Origin: UBA1926 sp002337215
Lineage (GTDB): Bacteria; Planctomycetota; Phycisphaerae; Phycisphaerales; UBA1924
Length of the DNA stretch: 64,000 bases
Reading direction: 5' to 3'
Assembly: GCA_963973795.1 (NCBI GenBank)
Contig: CAXBAF010000014.1
Location: forward strand, 33,348-97,347
Shown: in pieces, positions 17,714-26,084 of the stretch
Layout of the letters: every line of letters starts with the position of its first letter
Numbering within the stretch: the first letter of the stretch is position 1
The notes under the pieces: generated by a model
The model's database searches: none
Told to the model about the DNA's origin: nothing
Seen by the model: only the letters and a program-made list of their open reading frames with translations
Program-made: the position numbers and the translations under genes

Positions 17714-17840
17714 CGGTGCCTCGCTGCGTGCTGGGATCGGGTCGGGGTTGGGTCGGGGTTGGGTCGGGGTGAAGTTCCGGGCCGTGGGATTCCACCCAGG
17801 CCGCAACTCTAGGAGTCCCGGGCGTTCCGGTCAGTCCGGG

Positions 17841-18821
17841 CTACCCGGCCCGATCCGAGTCATCCTGAGCCTCGTGCCAGAACCGCCAGGGCGCGTCGTC
17901 GGCGAGCACGCCCGGCGGGACGAGCCTGTCCCGGATTGTGCGCACAAAGTCAGTCAGCCCCGCTTCACCGAGGGCCGAGACCTCGAGATCCGCGTTCCAA
18001 TCGGGCGTGCCGAGATCACGACGGAGACAGACGGTGAGCGTCTCGGCGGGCACCTCGAGATCGGCGATGGGACGCGATGACGGATCGCCGCAACTGAGCA
18101 CGAGGTCGGCGGTCGCGATAGCACGATCGGCGATCGCGATCGCCTCGGCGTCGATGCCAGAGGCCTCGAGGAGCCGGCCGGGCGTATCCAGGTAGCGGAC
18201 GACCACCCCCCCAAGATCGAGCGTCGCGCCGACATGGTCGCGGGTCGTGCCAGGCTCGTCTGCGACGATCGCGACCGACCGGCCTGCGAGCGCGTTGAGC
18301 AGCGTGGACTTGCCGATGTTGGGAGGCCCGACCGCGGCGACGAGGGGCGGATCGAGCAGCCTTCCGAGCAGATCGTGGTCGGCGAGAGGATCGCCCGCGG
18401 TGTGCGCACGCCAGCGGTCGGGCTGGGCGAGCAGCAGGTCGACCGCCAGCGGGCTCGGTGCCCGCGCGAGCGTGGCGAGCATCCGCTGGTCGATTTCTGA
18501 TTCGGCCTCGGGATACACGAATGTCTGCGATCGGCGCACGCCGAGCGACTCGAGCGCGGCGGCGAGCCTTCGCACGATCGCGGTGCCGCCGTGGGGGAAC
18601 AGGTCGAGCGTTGTCTCGTCCCAGCGGATCGCGAGCCCCTCGTCGATGCCGAGCAGGTGTCGGAGGCGGGGCGTGCCGATCGGGAGCCCGATCGCGGCGC
18701 GCTCGAGAAACGCGTCCATTCCGAGAGAGGTCTTTGTGCGCACCTGAACGCACGCGATCGCGCCCGTGCTGTTGGGCGGCGTCGCGATTGTGTACTCGGC
18801 TGCGGGCACGGCGGCGTCCAT
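17841..18821 (-). CDS. mnmE: Reduced MnmE-like (TrmE) GTPase
   Basis: This is a 326-residue homologue of the tRNA modification GTPase MnmE (normally about 450). An N-terminal TrmE-type start (YTIATPPNSTGAIACVQVRT) is followed by a short helical part. The GTPase domain has a P-loop GPPNIGKST (about 165-173), a GTTRDHV switch (about 191) and DTPG. The NKxD base-recognition motif is replaced by LRRDLG, and the C-terminal CxGK that carries the catalytic Cys is missing. It may still pair with MnmG (38682-40661). Its coaX neighbour ends 11 nt upstream. The start is not marked by a Shine-Dalgarno sequence. Confidence 0.8.
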   Translation of the reverse strand: MDAAVPAAEYTIATPPNSTGAIACVQVRTKTSLGMDAFLERAAIGLPIGTPRLRHLLGIDEGLAIRWDETTLDLFPHGGTAIVRRLAAALESLGVRRSQTFVYPEAESEIDQRMLATLARAPSPLAVDLLLAQPDRWRAHTAGDPLADHDLLGRLLDPPLVAAVGPPNIGKSTLLNALAGRSVAIVADEPGTTRDHVGATLDLGGVVVRYLDTPGRLLEASGIDAEAIAIADRAIATADLVLSCGDPSSRPIADLEVPAETLTVCLRRDLGTPDWNADLEVSALGEAGLTDFVRTIRDRLVPPGVLADDAPWRFWHEAQDDSDRAG

Positions 18822-18832
18822 CGCTGGGGTGA

Positions 18833-19624
18833 TCAGTCGTCGTCGGTTTGCTGCGCTGCTGCGGCGGCCTTGTCGATGCACAGCCCGATGCCGAGGAGTT
18901 GCAGGTTCGGCACGAAGTGCTCGATGATGCCCTCGGATTCGAGCAGGCCCGCGTCGCCCCCCGTCGCGATGACCTGGGGCCAGGCGTCGTAGTCGTCAGC
19001 AAACCGCTCGACGGCAGCGCGGACGAGGCCCGCGATAGCCGTGCGTACGCCGAGCTGCATCGCGTGGGCCGTGTCACGGCCGTACGGTCCTCGCGCTGGG
19101 TCGGGCTCGACGGGCTCGAGCTTGGGCAGGGCGTTGGTGTGCTCGTGGAGCGCGTCGAGCATCATGCGCACGCCGGGGGCGATCAGGCCGCCCTGGAATG
19201 TGCCCTCGCCGTCAACGAAGTCGACGGTGACGGCGGTGCCGACATCGACGACGGCGCACGCCTGCTCGGCGCGGCTGTAGGCCGCGATGGCGCTGAGCGC
19301 TCGATCGCGTCCGAGCGTCGAGGCGTCGTCGAGCTTGTGGACGAGCGGGATGGGGATGTCGGTGCCGATGCGCACGATCTCGACCGCGGGGTGCTTGGAA
19401 GAGATCTGCTTGACGACGTCGTTCTCGGCGTCGCGGTGGACGCTCGCGACGGCGGCGAGATCGGCGTCGGCCGCGCGGTCCCCCAAGCGGGCGAGAGAGC
19501 CGTCGAAGTCGGCGTGCTCGATCGAGACGGCGTCGGTGACCTCGCCCCCCGACCAGATCCCGAGGCGGATGCGGGAGTTGCCGATGGCGACGAGGATCAC
19601 GGGGCGGTCGGTGTGGGTGGACAT
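18833..19624 (-). CDS. coaX: Type III pantothenate kinase
   Basis: This 263-residue enzyme catalyses the first step of coenzyme A synthesis, phosphorylation of pantothenate. The central ASKHA motif VVDVGTAVTVDFVDG and the following FQGGLIAPG are clear, as is the late ATGGDAGLL. The first phosphate-binding motif, normally D-x-G-N-T, reads AIGNSRI here, so the catalytic Asp position is Ala. The length is normal for CoaX. It is first in a minus-strand block with the MnmE-like gene. Confidence 0.88.
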   Translation of the reverse strand: MSTHTDRPVILVAIGNSRIRLGIWSGGEVTDAVSIEHADFDGSLARLGDRAADADLAAVASVHRDAENDVVKQISSKHPAVEIVRIGTDIPIPLVHKLDDASTLGRDRALSAIAAYSRAEQACAVVDVGTAVTVDFVDGEGTFQGGLIAPGVRMMLDALHEHTNALPKLEPVEPDPARGPYGRDTAHAMQLGVRTAIAGLVRAAVERFADDYDAWPQVIATGGDAGLLESEGIIEHFVPNLQLLGIGLCIDKAAAAAQQTDDD

Positions 19625-19747
19625 TCGCTGGGCTCCGTCGAACTGGTGAGATGAACCCTAGACGGGCGGACCGCGCGAGATCCGTCTCGGTTCCGGGCTA
19701 GGCTAGAGCGACTCGGCCGCGTTGGGGCGGCCGATAGAGGCACCTTC

Positions 19748-20800
19748 ATGCTGATCCGCTGCGAGACCGATCCTTCTATTGAGCGTGTCGAGATCAACGG
19801 GTTCAAGTTCCCGCTCGGGGTCTATCCGGTGGAGGAGATCGAGCCCAAGGCGGGGTACCGCGTGGAGTTCGAGCCCGCGGACGGCCCCGGAGATCCACAG
19901 TTCGGCGATGAGATCGTCGAGCCCTGGCCGGACCGGTACGTGTTCGACATCGTGATCAGCGCCGATCGCGTGGACGCCCTGTACCGCCAGCTGCTCCCCC
20001 TGCTCCCGGGGCGGGTGTACCCGATCCTCGATTTCATCGGGCACGACGCGTACCGCGAGGTCGATCCGTACCTGTCCCGGGTCCCTCTGGGGCTTGAGTG
20101 GCTGATCGACGGCGTGCGGGCGTGCCGGCCTTTCTTCTTCGAGGACGGGATGGTCGGCTTCGGGGCCCTGTGCGATGACCCCTTCTGCCACATCTTCGTT
20201 GACGAGCACAAGATCATCACGCTGCGGTGCGAGCCGGACCTCAAGCCGCGATTTGAGAAAATTCTCAAGGCGTTCGACCTGAGCGAGACCGCTGAGCCCG
20301 CGGGGGCGGACGCGGCGGCCCACGAGCACCGGAACGTCCTCTGGACCCCCGAGGACCGGCCCGATCTGCTGAGCGCCGAGGAGATTGTTGAGGACCTGCG
20401 GGACGCGTGGCAGCTCGATCTGAATATCGATATCACCCGGAACCTCGACGACGCGGGGCGGGATCTGGGGCTCACCCCCTGGCGGTGCCTTGTCCGCCTC
20501 GAAGGGGGGGAGCGGACGCGGTACGCGGAGGTGCTGCTGGTCGCCGACTGCTTGATGCACGCCGAGGAATTGTCGCTGGATGCGACAGTTGGCCTGCTCG
20601 CGGCGGAACCCCCGGCACCGGCTCCGGAGGGCGAGGAAGCCGGCGAGCCCCGCCCTGAGGAACCGTTGGTCATCGCGGCGGACCGGATGACACGGACGCA
20701 ATTCGAAGAGATCGTGGCGGATTCTGAGTCGGGGCAGTCGGGCAAGGCTCGGAAGATCCCGGACCACGCGGGGGTGGTGTCCGGGAAATGGGTGGTGTGA
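19748..20800 (+). CDS. Hypothetical protein
   Basis: This is a 350-residue soluble, acidic protein of unknown family. The N-terminal two thirds (about 1-175) form a compact, aromatic-rich region (for example LDFIGHDAYREVDPYLSRV and CRPFFFEDGMVGFGALCDD). The C-terminal part holds a second unit (about 205-290) and a Pro/Glu-rich linker before a basic tail. GAGG lies upstream of the ATG. It is divergent from coaX and precedes the secretin gene by 338 bp. No function can be given. Confidence 0.7.
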   Translation: MLIRCETDPSIERVEINGFKFPLGVYPVEEIEPKAGYRVEFEPADGPGDPQFGDEIVEPWPDRYVFDIVISADRVDALYRQLLPLLPGRVYPILDFIGHDAYREVDPYLSRVPLGLEWLIDGVRACRPFFFEDGMVGFGALCDDPFCHIFVDEHKIITLRCEPDLKPRFEKILKAFDLSETAEPAGADAAAHEHRNVLWTPEDRPDLLSAEEIVEDLRDAWQLDLNIDITRNLDDAGRDLGLTPWRCLVRLEGGERTRYAEVLLVADCLMHAEELSLDATVGLLAAEPPAPAPEGEEAGEPRPEEPLVIAADRMTRTQFEEIVADSESGQSGKARKIPDHAGVVSGKWVV

Positions 20801-21138
20801 GAACGCGGGGCTGAATCGGGTGTGAATCGGTGTGTCCGGTAGAAACACGGTGCCACTTTTTTTCAAGATCCGTGCAAGAAAGTGGTCGGAGCGACGCAGC
20901 CCGCGTTGCCCGGCCGTGTAACACCCTGTATCCTGCCGCTCCGCCGAGGGCCCAGAACGGGCGACCGAGGCGGTTGACCGTGGCCTCAGCGGCCTCGGCT
21001 CAGGAGATGGACCGCCCCGCACGGCGGAGAAACAAGCGAGCAGCGCACCCGAGACGCACGGCGGTTCGGGTGCCGGGGGTGGTGCTGCCCGGCGAGGGCG
21101 GCCGAATGGCCTCTAATTTCCAATACTGGAGACTCGGG
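20801..21138 (+). other. Upstream region of the secretin gene
   Basis: This is 338 bp without a supported gene. It holds a small hairpin (CCACTTT...AAAGTGG, 20861-20893) and the promoter candidate listed separately. The secretin frame stays open through it, but the encoded residues look non-protein-like and no signal peptide would result. Confidence 0.5.
20906..20934 (+). promoter_or_regulatory. Candidate sigma-70 promoter of the secretin gene
   Basis: TTGCCC (20906-20911), 17 bp, TATCCT (20929-20934). The expected transcript start is near 20941, giving a leader of about 200 nt before the ATG at 21139. The same TTGCCC-N17 layout is seen upstream of iscS. Confidence 0.5.
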
Positions 21139-24100
21139 ATGGCAACCAGCATGGATCGATTCTGCGTTCTCGCGGCGACCGCCCTTGTTCCGGGCATCGC
21201 GGCGTGCACCGCGCTTGCGGCCGGGACCACGGGGACCGCGGTCGGTCTTTCGGCGGAGGCCTCGAAGGAGGCGACCGCGAGCGGTGTGATCGATCACATC
21301 GTCGAGCTCTCACAGAAGGATGAACTGATCCGCGCCGAGGCGATGATCGCTGACTTCCTGGCGGGGCCGGCCTCGGTGACGCTGAGCGACGCGGAGAGCC
21401 GGCGTATCTTCGAACTCCAGCGTGACGTGCTGCGTCGGGTCCGCCAGGCGGACCCCAACGATCTGAGCGTCCAGCGCGGCCGACTGGCGCTCGCCCAGGA
21501 AGACCTCGCTTCGGCTGAGCAGCACGCCCGTGCGGTGCTCGCGTCGTCGATGGCAACCGAGTCTCAGCGGATCGGGGCGAACGGCCTGCTTTCTGTCGTC
21601 GATATCTCCCGGTCGGCCCTCGCACCGCACGTCGATTCCCGCCTCGCGGGCGCCGTCGAGGCGTTCGATGCCGGGGCGTACGACCTCGCGGAGCGTGCCT
21701 TCTCTCGGATCGCCCGGTCGGGGCTGACACTGACGCCCGCCCAGCGGGAGATCGTCTCGTCGCACCAGGCTCGGCTGCGTTCGGTGAACGCCGGGACGGG
21801 GACGTACGCGTCGTCGTTTGCGGTCGATGCTCCAGCGACGCTCTCGACGCTCCAGCCGGGCGTTGCAAACCGGACGGACTGGAACCGGGCGTCGGCGGGC
21901 GACGCGGGTTCTTCGGGCTCGTCGGACGCGAGCGGGACCGGTTCTGAAACTGGCACTGCGATGGTGCAGCCCGCGGCCGACCCGGCCGGCGGCGCGACCG
22001 ATGCCCCGCAGGAAGACCTTCTTATGACCGCCCGCCGGCTTCAGGCGGAGAGCACGCTCGCCGAGGCGGACGCGGCGTGGCAGAACGGACGGTACACCGA
22101 CGCGTCGCGTCTGTACCGCGAGGTAATCGACCTCGGGGCCGGGCTGCTGCCCGCCGAGACGCTGGCGCGTGCTCAGGCGAACCTGACGGAGGCGGAGGTT
22201 GTGCTCCGCGGGAACCTGCCGTCGGGCAATCTGCTCGGCGACGGGATCAACACCCGCAGCATCGCGCGGCAGGCGACGGATGCCGAGTTTGCCAACGCGA
22301 TCGAGCAAGCCAAGTCGGCCCTCGCGTCGGGAGATATCCCGCAGGCCCGGAACGCGGCGGCGACCGCCAAACTGGCGCTCAGCAACGGCCGTGACCTTTA
22401 TGACATCTCGACATACGAAGCCAAGCTTTCTGAGGCCGACGATCTGCTGATCCGGATCGCCGAGGCCGAGGAGCGGATGCAGGTTCGCGGCCGGGAGGAT
22501 GCGATCCGCCAGGCGGACAGCGCTGCTGAGAAGACCCGCCTGCAGCGTGCCCGGGAGACGGACGCGAAGATCATCGGGTTCATCGAGAGCGTCCGCGCCC
22601 ATCAGTTGGAGCGGAACTACGAGAAGGCGCTCCAGGAGGTCGAGCAGATCCTGTTCCTCGACCCCAACAATCCTGCGGGGCTGCTGCTCCGCGACGTGCT
22701 GACCGACACCATCCTGCTGCAGGACTACGAGGACGCGAGCAGCCGACGCCGCCCGAGCTACGTGCGTGAGCTCGTGGACAACTGGGAGGCGACAATCGCG
22801 CCATCGGACATCATCAACTACCCGGCGGACTGGAAAAACATCAGCCAGCGCCGCGGCGACCCGATGCAGTTCAGCGAGAGCGCCGTGAACCGCGCGGTGC
22901 TGTCGTCGCTGGAAGACAAGCGGATCCCCGTTGACTTCAGCGACAACAACCTCGAGGACGTGCTGTCGTTCGTGGCGCAGGTCGCCAACATCGAGATGGA
23001 CATCGATTGGCCGGCGCTCGAGGACATCGGGGTCAACCCCGAGACCCCGGTCTCGCTCCGCCTGACGAGCGTGCCGCTCGACACGGTGCTCGACCGCGTG
23101 CTCGACAAGGCGTCGACACCCGACTTCCCCGCGGGGTGGGCGGTCACCGACGGCGTGCTGACGATCGCGAGCGACGAGGTGCTCCGCCGGAACACGGTGC
23201 TCGAGATCTACGACATCCGCGACCTGCTCATCGAGATCCCTGACTACGACCAGGCCCCGCAGTTCGACCTCAACACCGTGTTCCAGCAGGCCGGCCAGCA
23301 GGGGGGCGGCGGCGGCGGGCAGAGCCCCTTCCAGGTCAACCAGCAGAACCTGAACGACCAGTACGACCGGGACGCGCTCGTCGAGGACATCCGCAACCTG
23401 ATCCAGGAGAACATCGACCGCGAGGGCTGGGTCGATTTCGGCGGCGAGACCGGCACGATCACCGAGCTCAACGGCAACCTCGTGATCGTCAACACGCCCA
23501 AGAACCACCGGCAGATCACCGGTCTGCTCAGCAAGCTCCGCGCGGTCCGCAACCTGCAGATCAACGTCGAGAGCCGGTTCCTGCTGATCAACGAGGATTA
23601 CTTCGAGCAGATCGGCCTCGACCTCGACGTCTACTTCGCCAACAACAACGAGTACGACACGCTGCGGACGATCGATCCGACGCTGCTCCCCGAGGACTTC
23701 TTCAGCCGCGACGCCGCGGGCAACCTGACGATCAACCGGGCGGTTTCGGGTGGCAACTTCTTCGACACCGACGGGGACGGCATCCTCGACACACCGATCG
23801 GCCAGCCGGTCTTCCAGCCCGGATCAAACGGCGACAGCTTCAGCCCGATTCAGGGTGAGCAGAACTCGCTCGGCCTGACCAAGGGCCTCGCGGGCGGGTC
23901 GTTCGCGAGCGACATCTTCAGCCTGATCTCGGGTACGAACGGCGGGCCCGCCCTGTCGGTCGCCGGCCGGTTCCTCGACGACATTCAGGTGGACTTCCTC
24001 GTCGAGGCGACGCAGGCCGACCGTTCGTCGATGACGCTGACGGCACCGCGTCTGACGCTCAGCAACGGTCAGCTCTCGTATACCTTCGTCGGTTCGCAAC

Positions 24101-24627
24101 AGACGTTCGTCAGCGACCTCCAGCCGGTCGTGTCCAACGCGGCCGTGGCGTTCGACCCGCAGATCGGCGTCGTCCCCGACGGCGTGCGTCTGGTTGTCCG
24201 TGGTGTGATCTCGGCCGACCGGCGCTATGTCACGCTCGACGTCACGACGGACGTGGCGAGCACGACGCTCTCGGCGACGCAGACCTCGCAGGCCGCCGCG
24301 GGTGGTACGGGCAACATCGCGGGCAGCGGCATCGCGACAGGCACGATCCAGCTGCCCACCGTCACGATCACGCGGGTCCAGACGACGGTGACTGTCCCCG
24401 ATCAGGGCACGCTGCTCATGGGCGGCCAGCGTGTGGTCAACGAGTACATCACCGAAACGGGCGTGCCGGTCCTGAGCAAGGTCCCGATCCTCAACCGGTT
24501 CTTCACCAACCGGATCGAGACCAAGGAAGAGCAGACCCTGCTCATCCTCATCAAGCCCACGGTGCTCATCCAGAACGAGGAAGAAGAAAAGAACTTCCCG
24601 GGTCTGCTCGACACGCTCGGGTACTGA
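21139..24627 (+). CDS. gspD: Large secretin with N-terminal TPR-like region (GspD/PilQ family)
   Basis: This 1162-residue outer-membrane channel protein starts at ATG 21139 with GGAG 7 nt upstream. A signal peptide comes first (MATSMDRFCVLAATALVPG..., cut after ALAAG or nearby). A long helical TPR-like region (about 40-520), an STN/N0-like domain (RIPVDFSDNNLEDVLSFVAQ) and N-domains with NHRQITGLLSKLRAVRNLQ follow. The secretin domain ends in the signature GVPVLSKVPILNRFFTNR and an acidic tail. Secretins are usually 600-750 residues; the TPR-rich extension could replace a pilotin or peptidoglycan-binding module. It is the only secretin here and probably serves the 1023-12422 operon, although 9 kb away. 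Confidence 0.94.
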   Translation: MATSMDRFCVLAATALVPGIAACTALAAGTTGTAVGLSAEASKEATASGVIDHIVELSQKDELIRAEAMIADFLAGPASVTLSDAESRRIFELQRDVLRRVRQADPNDLSVQRGRLALAQEDLASAEQHARAVLASSMATESQRIGANGLLSVVDISRSALAPHVDSRLAGAVEAFDAGAYDLAERAFSRIARSGLTLTPAQREIVSSHQARLRSVNAGTGTYASSFAVDAPATLSTLQPGVANRTDWNRASAGDAGSSGSSDASGTGSETGTAMVQPAADPAGGATDAPQEDLLMTARRLQAESTLAEADAAWQNGRYTDASRLYREVIDLGAGLLPAETLARAQANLTEAEVVLRGNLPSGNLLGDGINTRSIARQATDAEFANAIEQAKSALASGDIPQARNAAATAKLALSNGRDLYDISTYEAKLSEADDLLIRIAEAEERMQVRGREDAIRQADSAAEKTRLQRARETDAKIIGFIESVRAHQLERNYEKALQEVEQILFLDPNNPAGLLLRDVLTDTILLQDYEDASSRRRPSYVRELVDNWEATIAPSDIINYPADWKNISQRRGDPMQFSESAVNRAVLSSLEDKRIPVDFSDNNLEDVLSFVAQVANIEMDIDWPALEDIGVNPETPVSLRLTSVPLDTVLDRVLDKASTPDFPAGWAVTDGVLTIASDEVLRRNTVLEIYDIRDLLIEIPDYDQAPQFDLNTVFQQAGQQGGGGGGQSPFQVNQQNLNDQYDRDALVEDIRNLIQENIDREGWVDFGGETGTITELNGNLVIVNTPKNHRQITGLLSKLRAVRNLQINVESRFLLINEDYFEQIGLDLDVYFANNNEYDTLRTIDPTLLPEDFFSRDAAGNLTINRAVSGGNFFDTDGDGILDTPIGQPVFQPGSNGDSFSPIQGEQNSLGLTKGLAGGSFASDIFSLISGTNGGPALSVAGRFLDDIQVDFLVEATQADRSSMTLTAPRLTLSNGQLSYTFVGSQQTFVSDLQPVVSNAAVAFDPQIGVVPDGVRLVVRGVISADRRYVTLDVTTDVASTTLSATQTSQAAAGGTGNIAGSGIATGTIQLPTVTITRVQTTVTVPDQGTLLMGGQRVVNEYITETGVPVLSKVPILNRFFTNRIETKEEQTLLILIKPTVLIQNEEEEKNFPGLLDTLGY

Positions 24628-24740
24628 TCCCCCGCCGCTTCGCCGACGCCCGCGTGGGCCTGTGCCCCACGAAACGTCGGGCGACAGCAGGCTTCGCCTG
24701 GAGAGAACAAGCGGCGTGACCAACAATCCACAGAACCTCG

Positions 24741-24772
24741 GGCGGCCGCCATGTGCGGCCGCCTTTGGGTTT
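24741..24772 (+). terminator. Rho-independent terminator after the secretin gene
   Basis: The stem GGCGGCCGC/GCGGCCGCC (24741-24749 with 24755-24763) has a 5-nt loop and is followed by TTTGGGTTT. Confidence 0.8.
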
Positions 24773-24879
24773 CTATAGTGAACCGTTCTCGGGCGTTTCT
24801 TCCCTCTGCGGGGGGTGGGACGGAGCAGGGACATAACTCGGGACGCCCCGCTCGCGGGGGCTCGATGGAGACGGCTGGC

Positions 24880-25239
24880 ATGGCGGAAGCGGAATCACGA
24901 TTGCGGATCAACACCGAGGCCGGGGTGACCCGGGTCGAGTTCATCGACCGCAACATCCTCGATGAGGCGAACATCCAGGCGATCGGTGACGAGATCAACG
25001 GGCTGATCACTGTCGCGGACGATCCGCGGCTGCTGATCAGCTTCCGGAATGTCGATCACCTGTCGTCGGCGGCGCTTGGCACGCTCATCACGATCAACAA
25101 CAGGATCCGCGAGAAGGGCGGCCAGCTCCGGCTCGCGGATATCGACGCGCAGATCTACGAGGTTTTCGTGATTACGCGTCTGAACCGTCTTTTCGAGATC
25201 CACGAGACGACCGAGAAAGCGGCCGAGAGCTTCGGCTGA
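24880..25239 (+). CDS. STAS-domain protein (anti-sigma factor antagonist type)
   Basis: This is a 119-residue STAS domain. The motif region NVDHLSSAALGTLI puts the likely phospho-Ser at 62 or 63. It differs from the STAS protein at 2784, and the two would be distinct substrates or partners. ATG 24880 has GGAG 8 nt upstream; ATG 24865 is an alternative. It is followed, after 123 nt, by an RsbW-like kinase gene, the usual partner-switch pair. Confidence 0.88.
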   Translation: MAEAESRLRINTEAGVTRVEFIDRNILDEANIQAIGDEINGLITVADDPRLLISFRNVDHLSSAALGTLITINNRIREKGGQLRLADIDAQIYEVFVITRLNRLFEIHETTEKAAESFG

Positions 25240-25362
25240 TCCGTCTCGCGCAAACCGGTCCGGTGAACCGACACGCCGCTCAGGTGCGGCGGGTTGCGGA
25301 TCGCTCGGCCCGGTTTCGATCAGCCTCTTTGCGTCATTCTCTTTCTCCGGGGTACCCCACGG

Positions 25363-25806
25363 ATGCCAGAGCCGAACGGAGCGACATCCGGGCCCGTGCG
25401 CGTGAGCGTCGCGAACGATCGTGATGAGATCGAACGGACCGCGGCGGCGATTCTTGTGAAGCTCGAGGCCCGCGGGTACAGCAAGGCGAGCATCTTCGCC
25501 ATCAAACTGGCCTTCGAAGAAGCGATCACCAACGCGTTCAAGCACGGCCATCGTGCTCTTGAAGCAGACCCGCCGGTCTCGGTCGATTACGAGATCGATG
25601 ATGACGAGGTGCTGATCGCGATCGAAGACCGGGGACCCGGGTTCGACGTCAAAGAGGTGCCCGATCCCACGCTCGACGAGAACCTGACCGTCCCATCGGG
25701 TCGGGGTCTCATGCTCATCCGGTCCTACATGACCGAAGTCAGGCACAACAAAGCGGGCAACCGTGTCGAGATGATCTATCGCAAGCCAGCGAACTCTGCG
25801 AAATGA
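25363..25806 (+). CDS. RsbW/SpoIIAB-type serine kinase (anti-sigma factor)
   Basis: This is a 147-residue GHKL ATPase-fold protein. The N-box is EEAITNAFKHGH, the G1 box IEDRGPGFDV and the G2 box SGRGLMLIRSYM. It lacks a His-phosphotransfer domain, so it belongs to the anti-sigma/Ser-kinase group that phosphorylates STAS proteins. Targets may be the STAS protein just upstream and/or the one at 2784. The sigma factor or other output protein is not identifiable; the sigma-70 factor at 36509 is not adjacent. Confidence 0.9.
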   Translation: MPEPNGATSGPVRVSVANDRDEIERTAAAILVKLEARGYSKASIFAIKLAFEEAITNAFKHGHRALEADPPVSVDYEIDDDEVLIAIEDRGPGFDVKEVPDPTLDENLTVPSGRGLMLIRSYMTEVRHNKAGNRVEMIYRKPANSAK

Positions 25807-25955
25807 ACGCCCTGAGCGATTGCCCACCTCTCGCTCGCCGGGGCATCAGAGCGGGTCACTCGTCAGCGGCAACAGTCTCGCCTGGCTCCACGACCACCAT
25901 CGAGATCGCTTTCAGCGAAACAACCCACGAGGTCGCGAGTTCGGACGCCCCGGCA

Positions 25956-25984
25956 TTGCCCGGCGCCAACGGCTCGGATATGAT
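25956..25984 (+). promoter_or_regulatory. Sigma-70-like promoter of the iscS operon
   Basis: TTGCCC (25956-25961), 17 bp, TATGAT (25979-25984), in the 278-bp gap before iscS. It matches the consensus well. The expected transcript start is near 25991, about 95 nt before the ATG. Nothing in the sequence identifies a regulator. Confidence 0.65.
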
Positions 25985-26084
25985 ACTTAGAATCATTCCA
26001 GCATAAAGCGGATGTTCGCATCCGTTGAGTCCATCCGAACCGTTGCATCGAACACAGGGGCAACCCTGGCCCGAAGGAACGCGC

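Noticed and set aside
21310..23508. Long antisense frame opposite the secretin gene
   Set aside because: Same reason: it is a G+C-driven mirror frame without motifs, while the opposite frame is a complete secretin.
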